Below, piece by piece: positions 42,543-45,181 of a DNA stretch of 45,181 bases. A program made the position numbers and the translations under genes. Source of the DNA: CAYVBE01 sp964448935 (GTDB lineage Bacteria; Planctomycetota; Brocadiia; SM23-32); NCBI GenBank assembly GCA_964448935.1, contig CAYVBE010000014.1, forward strand, positions 1 to 45,181. Reading direction: 5' to 3'. Each line of letters opens with the position of its first letter. Within the stretch, counting starts at the first letter, position 1. The notes under the pieces were generated by a model. It had not been told where the DNA came from, did not search any database, and was given only the letters and a program-made list of their open reading frames with translations.

Positions 42543-42559
42543 TTTCGGGGAACGGCGGC

Positions 42560-42583
42560 TTGGCACCGCGGCACCGGTGCCAA
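42560..42583. repeat. perfect 9-bp inverted repeat
   Basis: TTGGCACCG and CGGTGCCAA are exact complements around a 6-base loop, at the point where the acetamidase frame breaks off. No T-run follows. Confidence 0.65.
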
Positions 42584-43175
42584 CAGGCCGCGCACTCGGC
42601 GCCCAGGCCCAGAACCTCGCCGTCCCCCTGCACGGCGTGCAGGTCGCCCAGCACCAGCAACCTGCCGGGCAGTTCCGCCCGCAGCAGCCGCGTGTTGCCC
42701 GCGCTGATGTCTTTGAAATCCATGTTACCGCCGTTGTCCCACGGGTTTGCCACGTCCTCGGCGGGCTGGGCCCGGATATCGCCGATCATCATGTGTAGCA
42801 GCACGGAGAGCCCGCCGGGGAAGTGCACCCGACCGTCGCGGATTTCGAGGAAGGAGTTGACCTCCGGGGCGTCCCACCATCCGCCGCTCGCATGACCTTC
42901 GGGCCGGATGTCGAGGATGTCAATGGCCAGAACGTCGCCGGGCTCGATGCCCCGGACGAAGACCGGCCCGGTCTCCTCCCGCTCCCGGTAGGTCTCGGGG
43001 TTCGCATCCACCGGCGCCCGGATGACCGGCGTGCGGAAGTTGACGGTTTCCACCACGAACTCCTCGCCGAGAGCTACCTCCGCCACGGGCTCGCGCGTCT
43101 CATGCCGCCTCTCGGGAGGCACAGTGTGGTCACGCGTTACCCTTTTCATCTCGAAGCGTTCCCGCCGCCGGCCTC

Positions 43176-44720
43176 TCACCGGAAGTCCTCGGGGCTCTTG
43201 TCCCGGTAGTCCACCCAGTAGGGGCCATACAGGCTGCCGGGGCTCACGCGGCCGCTGACCCAGTCGTCGTATTCCGACTGGAGCTGCCGCGTCGTCAGCG
43301 GGGCCAGCGGGTCCTCGGTCTGCATGTGCCACTCGCCCAGCTTCCATCTCATCGCCTGAAGGATTTCCCTGTATTCCGGATCGTCCGCCACGTTGTGCAG
43401 CTCGTGCGGGTCGGACCGCTGGTCGTAAAGCTCCTCCTCGCCGTTGTGATACCAGACGTAGCGGTAGTCGCGCGTCCGCACGCTCTTCGTGAAGTCGCCG
43501 GGCACGTTGAAGCTGACCGGGCCGTCGAAGTTCTCGTGCCAGTATTCCTCGAAGGACTCGTAGTCCGGGAACGGGTTGAACAGCCACGGCGGGCATATCT
43601 CCGCGTGCACGGCGTCCTTGTGTCCCTCCGCCTCGCCGCGGACGTGGGGCATGATGGACCGCCCCTGCACGCCGAAGGGCGTCTCGATCCCCATCACTTC
43701 CAGCAGCGTGGGCATCACGTCCACCTCCTCCATCAGCGTGTCCCCCACCTCGCCCGGTTCCAGCTCGCCGGGCCAGCAGACCAGCAGCGGCACATGCAGC
43801 AGCGAGTTCAGCAGCACCAGGTCTTTCTTGCACATCCCGTGCTCGAAGCAGAACTCCCCGTGGTCGCTGGTGAACACGATGATGGTCCTCTCGTCCAGGC
43901 CCTCCTCGTGCAGCTTCTGCAGCACGCGCCCGATCTGCTCGTCCACCCACGAGATCATGGAGTAATAGACGGCCATGAAGTGGCGCTTCTGCTCCTCATT
44001 GGCCTCGTTAACCCCGGATGCCTGCGCCTTGACCGGGAAGCGGCTCATCTTGTCCTCCCATTCGCCCTCGCGCGCGGGGTAAAGCTCCATCTCGTCCGGG
44101 GGATATACCTCTCGATACTTTTCAAGCGCGATGTGCGGCGCGTGGGGGTCGGAGAACGAGAGGCAGAGGCAGAACGGCCGGTCCTTCGGCCGCTGATCGA
44201 GGAACTCGACGGCCGAGGACGCCTTGACGTAGGGGCGGGTGTGCTCCGGTGGGTGGTCGTGGAACGTTGCCCCGGCCCAGACGCCGATCTCCCGCATGGG
44301 CTTTCGGCGCGATTTGGCGAACTGCTCCACCGCCTCCTCGTCCTCGCTCAACCGGTGATCGTAGTTCCAGACATCCGTGAAGTCGAAGTTCTGCCACTCC
44401 GGGTCTTCCAGCAGGTGGTTCTTGCCCACGTAGCCGAGCGCGTAGCCGGCGTGCTTCAGGACGCGGAACAGGTGGATCTCCCGGCCGGCCTCCAGCGGGT
44501 TGTAGTTCTCCCGTATGCGGTGGGCGTGCGGGTAGCGCCCGGTGAACAGCGTGCAGCGCGACGGCACGCAGACGGGGCAGTTGGTGTAATACTCGGCGAA
44601 GTTCAGCCCGTCCTCTGCGATGCGGTCCAGGTTGGGCGTGCGGATGACGGAATTCCCGTTCGCGCCCAGCGCGTCGTACCGCTGCTGGTCGGTCATGATG
44701 AACAGCAAATTCGGCTTCAC
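43176..44720 (-). CDS. Cys-type sulfatase
   Basis: Formylglycine sulfatase of 514 aa. Numbered from GTG 44720: NLLFIMTDQQRYDALG (D11 metal ligand) and PVCVPSRCTLFTGRYP, giving the canonical C51-x-P-S-R motif whose Cys becomes formylglycine. IIVFTSDHGEFCFEHGM supplies the second metal-site residues and the C-terminal domain ends near YWVDYRDKSPEDFR. It should remove sulfate from a sugar or glycan. No signal peptide with this start; an upstream ATG (44750) does not add one. GGAGGA lies 7 bases before the GTG. The anSME at 9150-10469 is the natural activator. Followed by the broken acetamidase gene. Confidence 0.93.
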   Translation of the reverse strand: MKPNLLFIMTDQQRYDALGANGNSVIRTPNLDRIAEDGLNFAEYYTNCPVCVPSRCTLFTGRYPHAHRIRENYNPLEAGREIHLFRVLKHAGYALGYVGKNHLLEDPEWQNFDFTDVWNYDHRLSEDEEAVEQFAKSRRKPMREIGVWAGATFHDHPPEHTRPYVKASSAVEFLDQRPKDRPFCLCLSFSDPHAPHIALEKYREVYPPDEMELYPAREGEWEDKMSRFPVKAQASGVNEANEEQKRHFMAVYYSMISWVDEQIGRVLQKLHEEGLDERTIIVFTSDHGEFCFEHGMCKKDLVLLNSLLHVPLLVCWPGELEPGEVGDTLMEEVDVMPTLLEVMGIETPFGVQGRSIMPHVRGEAEGHKDAVHAEICPPWLFNPFPDYESFEEYWHENFDGPVSFNVPGDFTKSVRTRDYRYVWYHNGEEELYDQRSDPHELHNVADDPEYREILQAMRWKLGEWHMQTEDPLAPLTTRQLQSEYDDWVSGRVSPGSLYGPYWVDYRDKSPEDFR

Positions 44721-45181
44721 AGTCTGTCCTCCGACGAAGATGTGTTGCAAGGGCTTTCCCGAAAGTCCCGGTACAAATAACAGACCGCCGCTCCGTCGTC
44801 AAAGACCGGCGGGAATCCGAGCCCTTTCCATCGCAGAGACGGGGCCACCACAGGTTGCAAAGCGAGCATAGCCAGCGGCGAGACGGAGAGAACGGACCGC
44901 CCGGGCTCAACGAAAAACGATACTTGCCACAGAGGGCACAGAGGACGCAGAGAACGGCAACGGCACTTGCGGGTTCAACGGCAAACGACCTGTTAGCCGC
45001 AGATAACGGCGGGTTAGCGCAGATACGAAAACCACAGAAGCCTCGATGTACGGTCGCCCGTGTGGCGTTCGCCGGTGTGGCGCAGGCGCCCTCGCCTGCG
45101 GCCGGTCCAGCCATGAAGAATGACGGGTCGTTCCCGGCATTCTTCCAAGCCGCCCACCGGGCGGCCACACTTCGACCTTCG
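44721..45181. repeat. intergenic block of stacked dispersed-type repeats
   Basis: No gene. Contents in order: sulfatase promoter; a 19-base imperfect direct repeat (44902-44920 and 44970-44988, 3 mismatches); CCACAGAGGGCACAGAGG-type repeats (44927-44953); CGCAGATAACG/GCGCAGATACG repeats (44998-45026); a direct repeat of GTGTGGCG (45060-45067 and 45075-45082); and three hairpins in a row: CGCAGGCG-CCCT-CGCCTGCG (45081-45100), GAAGAATG...CATTCTTC (45115-45145) and GCCGCCC-ACC-GGGCGGC (45149-45165). GTGTGGC (45075-45081) and GCCACAC (45164-45170) bracket the hairpins. Similar CACAGAG and CAGGCG elements are common intergenic repeats in planctomycete-like genomes, as I recall. Confidence 0.75.
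44774..44802 (-). promoter_or_regulatory. promoter of sulfatase gene
   Basis: Minus strand TTGACG (44797-44802) and TATTTG (44774-44779) are separated by 17 bases, 54 bases before the GTG. The -10 is weak. Confidence 0.45.

Larger units (their letters stand above)
42484..43149 (-). pseudogene. acetamidase/formamidase family gene with disrupted 3' end
   Basis: Residues 1-180 match the FmdA/AmdA family: AEVALGEEFVVETVNF, VFVRGIEPGDVLAIDILDI, the metal-site-like NPWDNGGNMDFKDISAGNTR and LLVLGDLHAVQGDGEVLGLG. After AECAA the frame turns into unrelated, Cys/Pro/Lys-rich sequence (CWHRCRGAKPPFPEKALAYH) and ends in AT-rich DNA at 42484. Family members normally run 270-300 aa with further beta-strands, so the end is lost. 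The promoter of the neighbouring gene lies inside this false tail. A perfect 24-base inverted repeat (42560-42583) marks the break. Sulfatase gene ends 26 bases upstream. The truncated protein might still be made. Confidence 0.75.

Noticed and set aside
42530..42546. CcpA-type cre site at the AAGCGCTT sequence
   Set aside because: The 3' half departs from the cre consensus and CcpA is a Firmicutes regulator. A generic LacI-family site is the safer description.
44900..45170. CRISPR array in the repeat-rich right edge
   Set aside because: Repeats are of several unrelated kinds, irregularly spaced and imperfect; no repeat-spacer pattern.

Overview
The window is a gene-dense, high-GC bacterial chromosome segment with about 36 genes and no rRNA, tRNA, CRISPR array or transposase that I can see. 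The gene set combines large glycoside hydrolases, sulfatases with a radical-SAM sulfatase-maturing enzyme, DUF6807, uroporphyrinogen-decarboxylase-like and xylose-isomerase-like TIM-barrel proteins, membrane-anchored Hanks kinases, a PEP-CTERM protein, and an RNase H-like protein with a DEAGYGP motif. This mix points to a polysaccharide-degrading member of the Planctomycetota or a neighbouring PVC-type phylum. That placement is an inference from gene content; there is no phylogenetic marker to prove it.

Layout. (1) 1-3829: 5'-truncated GH2-type glycosidase. (2) 3886-10469, minus strand: a compact seven-gene run read as anSME, STAS protein, TIM-barrel isomerase, DUF6807 protein, ManA-like isomerase, thiE, trpC. 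(3) 10590-14904, minus: a very large multi-spanning membrane protein, a UVR-motif protein and a DUF1844 protein. (4) 15090-18471: RNase H-like gene (+), family 4 UDG and GT9 glycosyltransferase (-), clpP (+). (5) 18575-27371, plus: an operon of secretin, small lipoprotein, ABC exporter, second lipoprotein, FHA protein, DUF4438 protein and Ser/Thr kinase, followed by rarA. (6) 28844-33362: UroD-like protein, a second kinase, a large secreted protein and a small membrane protein. (7) 33562-38094: DUF389 and corA facing a serpin and a FAD oxidoreductase. (8) 38246-45181: accessory region with a sulfatase-like hydrolase, a decayed GH9 gene, a PEP-CTERM protein, a small secreted protein behind an elaborate promoter, a 3'-disrupted acetamidase, a true sulfatase, and a 460-base block of stacked repeats.

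How the parts fit. The hydrolases, sulfatases, anSME and sugar isomerases fit use of sulfated or complex glycans. The anSME could activate the Cys-type sulfatase at 43176-44720 but not the Thr-type sulfatase-like enzyme at 38246-39571. The secretin-to-kinase operon links an outer-membrane pore and exporter to phospho-Thr signalling (kinase plus FHA reader).

Most unusual: a class I phosphomannose isomerase whose metal-binding QVH segment sits after, not before, the rest of the active site (5361-6551); an RNase HII-like enzyme with GYG in place of GRG; a Thr-nucleophile sulfatase-like protein; and a doubly palindromic promoter at 42506-42542 lying inside the damaged end of an acetamidase gene.
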